30,362 nt of DNA from JAAYCB01 sp012744395. GTDB lineage: Bacteria; Planctomycetota; Planctomycetia; Pirellulales; Thermoguttaceae. Under the pieces are notes generated by a model, which saw only the letters and a list, made by a program, of their open reading frames with translations, did not search any database and had not been told where the DNA came from. A program made the translations under genes and the position numbers. The DNA lies in assembly GCA_028703175.1 (NCBI GenBank), contig JAQVNJ010000070.1, positions 1 to 30,362 of the forward strand, given 5' to 3'. Shown here one piece after another: positions 23,206 through 30,362 of the stretch (its first letter is position 1; every line of letters starts with the position of its first letter).

Positions 23206-23629
23206 CCGGCCGCCGGCGCGCAAGCGCCGTGTTTGACGAGCGCCCGGGTTCTGGAGGCTCGCCCCCCACCCTCCGGACCGATCCGATCGAGGCGGCAGAC
23301 GCCGAAAAAGCGCGCGGCCGCGGCGCTCGGATTTCCCGGTATGGCAAGCCGCGTGCCGGGCTGTTATACTTCCCAGCTTGCGCGGCCTGCCCTCCCAAGT
23401 GGCGGGCGGTTGGAACGCCCGGACCGGTTTCCGACCGGCTCCCTGGTTCCGCCCTGCATGACGACGACCGCAGAATCCGCCTTCTGGATGGCCGGTTCGC
23501 GAAGTCCCGTGCTCCGCCGCGGGAGGTTCAGGATGGATTCCAGAACACCTTGGCAGCGCCCGGCAGGGCGCGGAGGCAGAACATTCCCCCGCAGCCCGGC
23601 AAGCCCACCGCGGAGACGAACAACGGCCA
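23206..23629. other. Long leader region upstream of dedA
   Basis: No credible gene is seen. A strong extended -10 sequence at 23362-23370 and two consecutive small hairpins follow: CGGGCG (23403-23408) with CGCCCG (23416-23421), and CCGGT (23424-23428) with ACCGG (23434-23438). This would give a 5' leader of about 250 bases before dedA. Confidence 0.4.
23362..23370 (+). promoter_or_regulatory. Extended -10 promoter upstream of dedA
   Basis: TGTTATACT is an extended -10 element (TG-N-TATACT). The -35 region at 23342-23347 (TGGCAA) is poor, as is usual when the extended -10 carries recognition. Confidence 0.5.
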
Positions 23630-24283
23630 ATGGAATTTCTGCATTACGCGATCGACCTGTTCCTGCATCTCGACAAGCACCTCGATGTGATCATCCAGGA
23701 CTATGGCGCCTGGACGTACCTGATTCTCCTGGCGATCATCTTCTGCGAGACGGGGCTGGTCGTGACGCCGTTCCTTCCGGGCGATTCCCTGCTGTTCGCC
23801 GCGGGGACGTTCGCCGCGCGGGGCGCCTTGAACGTGAACCTGTTGTTCGTCCTGTTGACCCTGGCGGCGATCGTCGGCGATACGGTCAACTACTGGATCG
23901 GCGCCTACATCGGTCCGCGGGCGTTTGGCGGCACGATCCGGTTCCTGAACCAGCGCCACCTCGAGCGGACACACGAGTTCTACGAGCGGCATGGCGGCAA
24001 GACGATCATCCTCGCCCGCTTCATCCCCATTATCCGCACGTTCGCCCCGTTCGTGGCGGGCATCGGAGCGATGAACTACTCGCGGTTCATCGCCTACAAC
24101 GTGGTTGGAGGCATCGCCTGGGTGGCCGCCTTCATCTACGGGGGGTATGCCTTTGGCGGATTGGAGACGGTGCGGCGGAACTTCACCCTGGTGATCCTGG
24201 CGATCATCGGGATTTCGGTGCTGCCGATCATCGTGGAATTCCTGAGAGCGCATTTTGCCCGCAAACCGGAAGACGCCGCCTGA
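23630..24283 (+). CDS. DedA-family membrane protein
   Basis: This 217-residue DedA/SNARE-associated-type membrane protein probably moves polyprenyl-phosphate carriers or phospholipids across the cytoplasmic membrane. Typical elements are the glutamate of IIFCETGLVVTPFLPGDSLL (E40 and the re-entrant loop with PGDSLLF), LAAIVGDTVNYWIGAYIG, and the arginine-containing loop ILARFIPIIRTFAPFVAGIG. Several hydrophobic segments are seen, with a C-terminal helix (FTLVILAIIGISVLPIIVEFL). Length is normal. The ribosome binding site is weak, and the gene has a long leader. Given the squalene genes elsewhere in the window a polyprenyl carrier is plausible as substrate, but the sequence does not show it. 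Confidence 0.92.
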   Translation: MEFLHYAIDLFLHLDKHLDVIIQDYGAWTYLILLAIIFCETGLVVTPFLPGDSLLFAAGTFAARGALNVNLLFVLLTLAAIVGDTVNYWIGAYIGPRAFGGTIRFLNQRHLERTHEFYERHGGKTIILARFIPIIRTFAPFVAGIGAMNYSRFIAYNVVGGIAWVAAFIYGGYAFGGLETVRRNFTLVILAIIGISVLPIIVEFLRAHFARKPEDAA

Positions 24284-24358
24284 GCCGCTCGGTCGCGGTC
24301 GCCTGTTGAGGACCGGCCTTCTGGAACCGCGGTTCCGGCCACGAAGGAGGAGACGCAA

Positions 24359-25246
24359 ATGGAACCAGCCAAGAAGCTCTCGCGCCGCAGCTTGCTGAAG
24401 ACCTCCGCCGTTGCGGCGGGCGCGATCCTTGCCGGCGGCCCCGCGGCGGCGGGGCCCAAGCCGAGCGGCGGCGCGGCGATCGTGATCGATTGCCACGCCC
24501 ATCTGCATCACCACGGCAACGCGAAATACGCGGAGAAGGACCGCCAGCTGATCGAGGCCGCGGACAAGCTGGGCATCCACCGGCTCTGCTGTTCGATCCT
24601 CACGCCGGCACGCCCAGCCACGGCCGATGGATTCCGCGCGTGCAACCGCTGGCTGGCCGAGGCGGCGGCGCGTTTCTCCGACCGCGTCTGGGGCTACTGC
24701 TACGTCAACCCCGAATGCGGCAGGGAGGCGGTGGACGAAATCCGCCGCTGCGTCGACGAGCGCGGGTTCATCGGCGTCAAGCTCTACAACGAGCGCGTCT
24801 GCACCGATCCGGTCGTGGCGCCCGTGGTCGAGACGGCGATCGAGCTGGGCGTGCCGATTCTCCACCATGCCGGCCATGCCCACTACCCGCTCCCCGGGCA
24901 GCCCAACATCTCCGACGGCGGCCACCTGGCCGAACTCGGGCGGCGCTACCCCGAGGCCCGGCTGATCTGCGCGCATGTCGGCGGCGGCGGCGATTGGGAG
25001 TGGACGATCAAGGCCCTGCGCCACGCCTCGAACGTCTATCTCGACACGAGCGGAAGCGTTACCGACGAGGGGATGATCGAGATGGCCGCCGAGATTCTCG
25101 GCGTCGACCGGCTGCTGTTCGGCTGCGACATGTCGATGACGGCCGGCGTGGGAAAAATCCGCGCCGCCAGGCTCGACGCGGAGAGCAAACGCAACATCCT
25201 CGGCGGCAACATGAACCGGCTCTTGGCAACACGGAACAAATCATGA
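24359..25246 (+). CDS. Secreted amidohydrolase (PF04909 type) with metal site
   Basis: This 295-residue TIM-barrel amidohydrolase has a twin-arginine-type signal (LSRRSLLKTSAVAAGA, arginines 9-10). The metal and catalytic positions appear intact: H46-x-H48 (IDCHAHLH), H169/H170 (ILHHAGH), H206 (ICAHVGGGG) and D257 (LFGCDMSM). GVKLYNE (139-145) is the typical strand after the barrel start. Members hydrolyse or decarboxylate small organic acids, lactones or amides; the substrate is unknown. AAGGAGGAG lies seven bases before ATG 24359. The stop overlaps the start of the next gene as ATGA, so both proteins should be made together. Confidence 0.88.
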   Translation: MEPAKKLSRRSLLKTSAVAAGAILAGGPAAAGPKPSGGAAIVIDCHAHLHHHGNAKYAEKDRQLIEAADKLGIHRLCCSILTPARPATADGFRACNRWLAEAAARFSDRVWGYCYVNPECGREAVDEIRRCVDERGFIGVKLYNERVCTDPVVAPVVETAIELGVPILHHAGHAHYPLPGQPNISDGGHLAELGRRYPEARLICAHVGGGGDWEWTIKALRHASNVYLDTSGSVTDEGMIEMAAEILGVDRLLFGCDMSMTAGVGKIRAARLDAESKRNILGGNMNRLLATRNKS

Positions 25247-26022
25247 TCTTCGACGTCAACGCCTACCTGGGCCACTTCGCCTTCCGGCAACTCCGCCACA
25301 ATACGCCGGAGGGCCTGTTGCGGCTGATGGACTCCAAGGGGATCGAGCGGGCGGCGGTCTCCAGCGCAAGCGCGATCACCTATCGCAACTGCCAGTCGGG
25401 AAACGAGGAGTTGTTCGCGGCGGTCAAGCCCCATCGCGACCGGCTGATTCCCTTGGCGGTAATCAATCCGTTCTATGCCGGCTGGCGCGACGACCTGGAA
25501 ATCTGCCACCAGCAGTTCGGCATGCAAGGGCTGCGGCTCTATCCCAAGTGGCACAACTACGCCCTGGCCGACCCGTGCGCCGAGGAGCTGATTTCCGCGG
25601 CCGTCGAACGCAACCTGCCTGTCTCGATCCCGTTCCGCGTGGAAGACTACCGGCAGCGGAGCTGGCTGGTGGACGTTCCGGACATCCGCCCGGCGGAGGT
25701 TGTCGATCTGGTAAAGAAACACCCCAAGGGGCGGTTCCTCCTCCTCAACGCCGCCGGCTTGAGCGGCACGCCGCTGGGCCGGCCGGGCGAACTGCCGGCC
25801 AACTACGTGATCGAAATTTCCCGCGCCAGCGCGGTGTTGGGAAACGAGATCGGACAGCTCCTCGCCGCGCTCGGCCCCGACCGCCTCGTGTTCGGCTCCG
25901 GCATGCCGTTCACCTATCCCGACCCGGCGCTGCTGAAGCTGGAGGTGCTCGACGCGCCCGAACAAGTCAAAGAGCAGGTCCGCCGAGGCAACGCCGCCGG
26001 GCTGTTCGGCGACCCCACGTGA
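25243..26022 (+). CDS. Amidohydrolase-like protein lacking the metal ligands
   Basis: This 259-residue protein has the same fold pattern as its upstream partner but no export signal. The first-strand motif reads DVNAYLGHF, with N6 and Y8 where the H-x-H would be. The middle histidine strand reads LPVSIPFR, the next LLLNAAGLSG, and the final aspartate position is G220 (VFGSGMPF). All usual metal ligands are therefore absent, although the fold markers RLYPKWHNY and GNAAGLFGD remain. Proteins starting D-x-N-x-YLG are a recognisable branch of the superfamily, so this is likely a conserved non-metal form. ATG 25243 overlaps the previous stop by four bases. It may regulate or assist its partner, although the partner is predicted exported and this one is not. 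Confidence 0.75.
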   Translation: MIFDVNAYLGHFAFRQLRHNTPEGLLRLMDSKGIERAAVSSASAITYRNCQSGNEELFAAVKPHRDRLIPLAVINPFYAGWRDDLEICHQQFGMQGLRLYPKWHNYALADPCAEELISAAVERNLPVSIPFRVEDYRQRSWLVDVPDIRPAEVVDLVKKHPKGRFLLLNAAGLSGTPLGRPGELPANYVIEISRASAVLGNEIGQLLAALGPDRLVFGSGMPFTYPDPALLKLEVLDAPEQVKEQVRRGNAAGLFGDPT

Positions 26023-26129
26023 CGCCCGCCAGCCCAAAGCACCCGCCGGCGCCGCCGCTCTCCCGTGGATGGCCGGTTGCTGCAAGCCGGCGGGCGGCCA
26101 CCGCCGCCTGCGCGAGGACTGTTGAGCGA

Positions 26130-26159
26130 TTGACAGCCCCCCCCGCCGGGGCCTACGAT
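26130..26159 (+). promoter_or_regulatory. Sigma-70-like promoter of the NfeD-type gene
   Basis: TTGACA (26130-26135), an 18-base spacer and TACGAT (26154-26159), about 31 bases before the ATG at 26191. The -35 box is a perfect consensus match. The stretch 26023-26129 holds no gene. Confidence 0.6.
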
Positions 26160-26190
26160 TGAGTCGGGAGCAAAGCTTTCAGCATTACGG

Positions 26191-27747
26191 ATGGATGAAC
26201 AGCCGATGGGGCGATTCGGGCTCTTTCCAAGATCGGCGCCGCCAGGCCGGGTCATGAGGCTGGTCGTCTTCCTGCTTGCGGCGGCCAGTGCCGATTGCTG
26301 CGGTCGGGCCGCGGCCGCCGCGGCCGCGCGCCCGGCAGGCAAACGCGCGGCGATCGTCCGGCTGGAGGGGATGATCACGCCGTTTACGCCTTCCTATCTG
26401 GAACGCAAGCTGGAGACGGCTCGCCGCGACGGCGCCGAACTGGTGATCATCGAGATCGACAGCCCGGGCGGGGAACTCTTCTCCAGCATGCGCCTCGCCC
26501 AGATGCTCGGCACCGTCGATTGGGCCGAGACCGTGGCGTATATCCCCGGCGGCGCGCACGGGGCGCTCAGCGGGGCGGCCTTCGCCGCCCTCGGCTGCGA
26601 GCGGATTTTCATGGGCCCGACCGGGGCGATCGGCGACGCGGGAGTGATCGAGTCCGACGGCGAGAGCGCCTTCCGCTACGTGCCGGAGAAGGAGCGGACC
26701 CACGTGGTCCGCACGATCCGCGACCTGGCCGCCGCGCGCGGCCGCCCGGCGGCATTGGCCGAGGCAATGGTCGACAAAGACCTCGACGTGTTCAAGGTCC
26801 GCAACAAGCGGACCGGCGTGGAAACCTACATGTCGGAAAAGGAACTCGCCGCGGCCGAAGATGGAGACGATTGGGAAAAGGGCAAACCGGTCGAGGAATC
26901 GTTGGGGGGCAACTTTCTCGAGGTCAACGGCGCCCGGGCGGTTGAACTGGGACTGGCCGACGGAAACGCGGACAGCCGGGAAGACCTGTGCGAGCAGCTC
27001 GGCGTGGCCGGTCAGCCGAGAGTTCTCCAGTGGACGGCGGTCGACACCGTGGTGCTCGTCTTGAACTGGCCGATCGTCACCGGACTGTTGTTCATCATCG
27101 GACTGGTGGCCCTCTACTTCGAGATGAGCTCGCCGGGACTGGGCATGGGAATCCTGATTGCCGGGCTGTGCTTCGCCCTGTTCTTCTGGAGCCGGTTTCT
27201 CGGCGGCACGGCCGACTGGCTGGAGATCGTTCTGTTTCTGGCTGGCCTGGGATTTCTGGCCCTCGAGTTGTTCGTCCTGCCGGGCTTCGGAATCGCCGGT
27301 CTGTCGGGCATGCTGCTCCTCGGCGCCAGCCTGATCCTGGCCAGCCAGGATTTCGTGATCCCGCATACCGGCCAGCAACTGGCCACGCTGCTTTCGACCC
27401 TCTCCGTGCTCACGGCCTCGCTGCTGATCTTCTTCTTGCTGGCAACCCTGATGAGCCGCTATTTCGGTTCGATGCCGATTCTCAGCCGGCTGATGCTCCA
27501 GCCGCCGGCGGCGGCCACGGAACCGGAGAGCAGGGCGGCCGATGAGCCGGCGATGGGCGATCTGGGCGTGGCCGATTCGGCCCTCCGCCCCGCCGGCCGC
27601 GCGCGGTTCGGCCATCGCATGCTCGATGTCATGACCGACGGCGAGTTCATCGACCGCGGCTGCCGCGTCCAGATCGTGCGGATCAGCGGCCGCCGCGTCT
27701 TCGTCGCCCCGGCAAGAGGCGACGGGGCCTCCGCCGCGGGCCCCTAG
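26191..27747 (+). CDS. NfeD-family membrane-bound ClpP-class serine protease
   Basis: This 518-residue protein has three parts. After a signal peptide (23-45) lies a ClpP-like serine protease domain (about 52-280): VIIEIDSPGG (85-94) is the substrate groove strand, S127 in GALSGAAF is the likely nucleophile and K167 in PEKERT the likely base, as in the archaeal 1510-N protease. The second part is a set of hydrophobic helices (about 288-440), including LFIIGLVALYFEMSSPGLG. The third is a C-terminal NfeD soluble domain (about 475-510, DGEFIDRGCRVQIVRISG) of OB-fold type. Such proteins act with stomatin/SPFH partners in membrane quality control; no partner gene is adjacent. The start could also be ATG 26254 (MRLVVFLL), which gives a cleaner signal peptide. 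Confidence 0.85.
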   Translation: MDEQPMGRFGLFPRSAPPGRVMRLVVFLLAAASADCCGRAAAAAAARPAGKRAAIVRLEGMITPFTPSYLERKLETARRDGAELVIIEIDSPGGELFSSMRLAQMLGTVDWAETVAYIPGGAHGALSGAAFAALGCERIFMGPTGAIGDAGVIESDGESAFRYVPEKERTHVVRTIRDLAAARGRPAALAEAMVDKDLDVFKVRNKRTGVETYMSEKELAAAEDGDDWEKGKPVEESLGGNFLEVNGARAVELGLADGNADSREDLCEQLGVAGQPRVLQWTAVDTVVLVLNWPIVTGLLFIIGLVALYFEMSSPGLGMGILIAGLCFALFFWSRFLGGTADWLEIVLFLAGLGFLALELFVLPGFGIAGLSGMLLLGASLILASQDFVIPHTGQQLATLLSTLSVLTASLLIFFLLATLMSRYFGSMPILSRLMLQPPAAATEPESRAADEPAMGDLGVADSALRPAGRARFGHRMLDVMTDGEFIDRGCRVQIVRISGRRVFVAPARGDGASAAGP

Positions 27748-27816
27748 CGGGGCGATGCCGGCCGTGCCGGGCGCCTTTTGCCGGCCGCTGCCTTCTCCGC
27801 ACAACGCGGGAATTGC

Positions 27817-27845
27817 TTGACGGGCGGCTCGCCACGCGTGACAAT
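27817..27845 (+). promoter_or_regulatory. Candidate promoter of the ceramidase/LamG gene
   Basis: TTGACG (27817-27822), a 17-base spacer and GACAAT (27840-27845), 72 bases before ATG 27917. The stretch 27748-27916 has no gene. Confidence 0.4.
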
Positions 27846-27916
27846 CATCGGCGTCCCGACGACCCCGTGGGACACGCTGCCGAACGGCCTTTATTACTCG
27901 CTCTGGATCCCCGATC

Positions 27917-30136
27917 ATGAACCGACCGACCACGCGACGTGAGTTTCTTCGCACCAGCACCTTCGCCTCCGCGGCGGCGGTCTCCGCCCCGCTTGCCCTG
28001 GCCAGAGAACACCCGTCCGAGCGGCGGCAGCAACGGCCCGTCTTCCGCGCCGGCGCCGCGGAGGTTGATATCTCTCCGCCTCGCCTCCCCGTGGTCGTCA
28101 GCGGGGGGTTCCTGGAGGGGACCGGCGGGGAACTGCGGGACCGGCTCTGCGCCCGCGGCATCGTCCTCGACGATGGCCAGAACCGGCTGGCGCTGGTCGT
28201 GGTCGACAACCTGATGATGCCCCGCGAAATGCTCGATCAGGTCAAGGCCCAAGCGGCCGCGGCGACGGGAATCCCAGAGAAGAGCATCGTCATCTCGGCC
28301 ACCCACACCCACAGCGCCCCCTCGGTGGTCGGCGCCCTGGGGACGGGGGTCGACGAGGCGTATGCCGCCTTCCTGCCCGGCAAACTCGTCGAGTGCGTGG
28401 AGAAGGCGGCCGCGGCGACCGAGCCGGCTCGCGTCGGCTGGGCCTCGGTGATCGACAGCGAGGACACGAACTGCCGCGTCTGGATTCGCCGCCCCGACCG
28501 GATCGGCGCGGACCCGTTCGGCCGGAATACGGTCCGGGCGATGATGCATCCGGGCTATCAGAACCCCGACTACCTCGGACCCTGCGGCCCGGAAGACCCC
28601 GAACTGACCGTGCTCTCGATCGTCCGCGCCGATGGCGCGCCGCTGGCGCTGTTGGCCAATTACTCGATGCACTACTTCGGCGCCGCGCCGGTCTCGGCCG
28701 ACTATTTCGGGCGGTTCTCGGCGATCGTCGGCGAGACGCTTTCCAAGCAAGGGGCTGGAAAACCGTGCATTGCCATGATGTCGCATGGCACCAGCGGCGA
28801 TCAGCACTGGATGGACTATTCCAGCCAGCGCAAGGCGATCGATCTGGAGACCTACGCGCAGCGGGTGGCCGCCCGCGCGCTGGAGGCCTGCCGCCGGGTG
28901 GAGCATCGCGACTGGGTCCCCCTGGCCAGCGCTGCGACGACGATCCGGCTCGGCCGCCGCCTGCCCGACGAGCAGCGCCTGGCGTGGGCTCGCGGCCTGG
29001 TCGAGGCGATGGGCGACCGGAGACCTACCAGCCGCCCCGAGGTCTACGCCCGCGAGCAGATGTACCTGGTCGCCGAGCCCGAGCGCGACCTGCGGTTGCA
29101 GGCCCTCCGGATCGGCGACCTGGCGATCACGGCGATCCCCTGCGAAGTCTATGCGATCACCGGATTGAAGCTCAAGGGGCAGTCGCCTTTCCGTCAAACG
29201 ATGAATATCGAACTGGCCGGCGGGGGGGAGGGTTATATTCCGCCGCCGGAGCTGTTCCCTTTCGGCGGCTACAACACCTGGCCCGCTCGGAGTGCCGGCC
29301 TGGAGACGACCGCCGAGCCGAAGATTGTCGAAGCCTTGCTCACGCTGATGGAACAGCTTGCCGAGCGTCCGCGTCGAGCCATGCCCCGGACCGGCGGCGC
29401 TTACACGGATCTGATTCTGGAGCATCAGCCCGCCGCATACTGGCCGCTCGACACGATCGGCGGCGCCACGGCGGAAGACCGGTCTCCGCACGGCAATCAC
29501 GGCGAATACGAAACCGGAGTGGCGTTCTTTCTCGAGGGGCCCGAGCTGGCCGGTCTCTCCCGGCCCGACGGCGCGATCCGGGCGGCCCACTTCGCCGACG
29601 CGCGGCTCGTCGCGCCGGCGGTCAACCTCGGCGATGCCTGGTCCGTCGAAATCTGGTTCTGCAACTGCCTGCCCAGCGACGCCCGAGCGGTCACCGGCTA
29701 CCTGTTCTCGCGCGGTCCGGACGGGGCCAAGGGCGCCCCGGGCGAGCATCTGGGGATCGGCGGCAACCACCTCGGCGAGGCACTGGCCGGAAAGCTCTTC
29801 TTCTACAATGGCGACCAGCGCGAAGAACTGGTCGCCGGCACGACGATTATCGAGCCGAAGACCTGGCACCACGTGGTCTTTGTCCGCGACGGTTCGCGGG
29901 TGGCCGCTTACCTGGACGGCCGCACCACGCCCGAATTCAGCGGCGACGCCTCGCCGGGCTCTCCCGCCGGCGCGGCCGGCGTGTTCATCGGCGGCCGCAG
30001 CGACAAGCTCTACAACTTCGAGGGCAAGCTCTGCCAGGCGGCCCTCTATGATCGGCCGCTTGCGCCGGAGGCGATTGCCGCGCACTGGGCGGCTGCCGCG
30101 TTGCGCACAGATGCCAAATCGGAAAAATCCGGATAA
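27917..30136 (+). CDS. Neutral-ceramidase-like protein with C-terminal LamG-like domain
   Basis: This 739-residue protein begins with a twin-arginine-type signal (TTRREFLRTSTFASAAAV). Residues 43-480 are a neutral-ceramidase-type domain: AAEVDISPP (47-55), ATHTHSAP (128-135) and ANYSMHYFG mark the zinc histidines. Residues about 498-730 form a concanavalin-A/LamG-type lectin domain, opening with PAAYWPLDTIGGATAEDRS and containing LGDAWSVEIWF, WHHVVFVRDG and FEGKLCQAALYDRPL. This architecture suggests a secreted hydrolase tethered to a glycan or other polymer. The substrate is unknown and need not be ceramide. A Sec-exported paralogue without the lectin domain lies at 3022-4329. ATG 27917 is the first codon of the signal; the ribosome binding site is weak. 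Confidence 0.85.
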   Translation: MNRPTTRREFLRTSTFASAAAVSAPLALAREHPSERRQQRPVFRAGAAEVDISPPRLPVVVSGGFLEGTGGELRDRLCARGIVLDDGQNRLALVVVDNLMMPREMLDQVKAQAAAATGIPEKSIVISATHTHSAPSVVGALGTGVDEAYAAFLPGKLVECVEKAAAATEPARVGWASVIDSEDTNCRVWIRRPDRIGADPFGRNTVRAMMHPGYQNPDYLGPCGPEDPELTVLSIVRADGAPLALLANYSMHYFGAAPVSADYFGRFSAIVGETLSKQGAGKPCIAMMSHGTSGDQHWMDYSSQRKAIDLETYAQRVAARALEACRRVEHRDWVPLASAATTIRLGRRLPDEQRLAWARGLVEAMGDRRPTSRPEVYAREQMYLVAEPERDLRLQALRIGDLAITAIPCEVYAITGLKLKGQSPFRQTMNIELAGGGEGYIPPPELFPFGGYNTWPARSAGLETTAEPKIVEALLTLMEQLAERPRRAMPRTGGAYTDLILEHQPAAYWPLDTIGGATAEDRSPHGNHGEYETGVAFFLEGPELAGLSRPDGAIRAAHFADARLVAPAVNLGDAWSVEIWFCNCLPSDARAVTGYLFSRGPDGAKGAPGEHLGIGGNHLGEALAGKLFFYNGDQREELVAGTTIIEPKTWHHVVFVRDGSRVAAYLDGRTTPEFSGDASPGSPAGAAGVFIGGRSDKLYNFEGKLCQAALYDRPLAPEAIAAHWAAAALRTDAKSEKSG

Positions 30137-30225
30137 CGGGCCGATCCCATCGCGCAGCCCGGCCAGCTATCCTGAACAGTCCCCAAAGCCATCCGCTCCT
30201 TCAGCAGACCATCGGAGGCCCGGTC

Positions 30226-30362
30226 ATGTTCTCCGTCCAAAACAGCCTGCGCGGGCGCGTTCCGGCGATGCTTGCAGCCGCTATCGTCGGCGGACTCTGC
30301 TGCCAGATCGCTACCGCGGCCGACGCGGCGGAACGCCCCAATATCCTCTTGATCTACTGCGA
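30226..30362 (+). CDS. Sulfatase, N-terminal part (cut by window end)
   Basis: The first 45 codons encode a signal peptide (hydrophobic about 13-31, AAAIVGGLCCQIATAADA) followed by ERPNILLIYCD, which is the opening strand and first metal-ligand aspartate of the arylsulfatase family. The catalytic Cys/Ser site and the rest lie outside the window. GGAGG at 30214-30218 lies ahead of ATG 30226. Planctomycetes carry many such sulfatases for sulfated polysaccharides. Confidence 0.85.
   Translation, partial: MFSVQNSLRGRVPAMLAAAIVGGLCCQIATAADAAERPNILLIYC

Noticed and set aside
26185..28209. 674-residue minus-strand frame opposite the NfeD-type gene
   Set aside because: It spans two plus-strand genes and their promoter, with Gln/Arg-rich shadow composition.
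27845..30085. 746-residue minus-strand frame opposite the ceramidase/LamG gene
   Set aside because: Antisense shadow in GC-rich DNA; the plus strand encodes recognisable domains and a Tat signal.

Overview
The window looks like chromosomal DNA from a GC-rich planctomycete of Pirellula type. The basis is the gene mix: secreted twin-arginine Gfo/Idh/MocA oxidoreductase, sugar-phosphate isomerase/epimerase-like and amidohydrolase proteins, two neutral-ceramidase-like proteins, a sulfatase start, a HEAT-repeat protein, a short planctomycete-style FlgM and dispersed intergenic repeats (GGGTTCAGGGTTC, a TTCCCAAGCT palindrome, a TCGCTTACGC element). The taxonomic call is an inference. I saw no rRNA, tRNA, CRISPR array, prophage or transposase gene.

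Layout. 1-1050: a GNAT acetyltransferase, then a decayed, locally lower-GC stretch with possible gene remnants. 1051-4329: a B12-binding radical SAM protein (minus) divergent from a secreted ceramidase-like protein. 4401-4691: a 37-bp tandem repeat in which every unit holds a palindrome. 4968-8319: an oxidoreductase followed by a HEAT-repeat protein. 8316-11484 (minus): hpnC-hpnD-hpnE, a complete route from farnesyl diphosphate to squalene, with both junctions overlapping as ATGA. Only 79 bp away and divergent lies ispH, which makes the C5 precursors; ispH is itself ATGA-coupled to an enolase-superfamily protein that has lost most catalytic residues. A CBS-domain protein converges on that gene and shares its stop site. 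14191-14394 is a MITE-like element.

14795-19492 (minus strand) is a nickel uptake block. In transcription order it is a Fur-family regulator, nikR, nikK, nikM, nikL, nikQ and nikO. NikR keeps all four nickel ligands and NikM keeps Met1/His2/His67, so nickel is better supported than cobalt. An inverted repeat between nikR and nikK is a candidate operator. Next come flgM (minus) with a good sigma-70-like promoter, and a secreted EF-hand protein (plus) closed by a clear intrinsic terminator.

21882-30362 (plus) holds a small conserved-looking protein, a secreted isomerase/epimerase-like protein, a DedA membrane protein, an ATGA-coupled pair of amidohydrolase-fold proteins (one with metal ligands, one without), an NfeD/ClpP-class membrane protease, a ceramidase-like protein with a C-terminal LamG-like domain, and a sulfatase cut by the window edge.

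The most unusual items are two translationally coupled pairs in which an enzyme-fold protein has lost its active-site residues (ispH with the degenerate enolase, and the amidohydrolase pair), the higher-order structure of the 37-bp repeat, and the self-contained nickel regulon.
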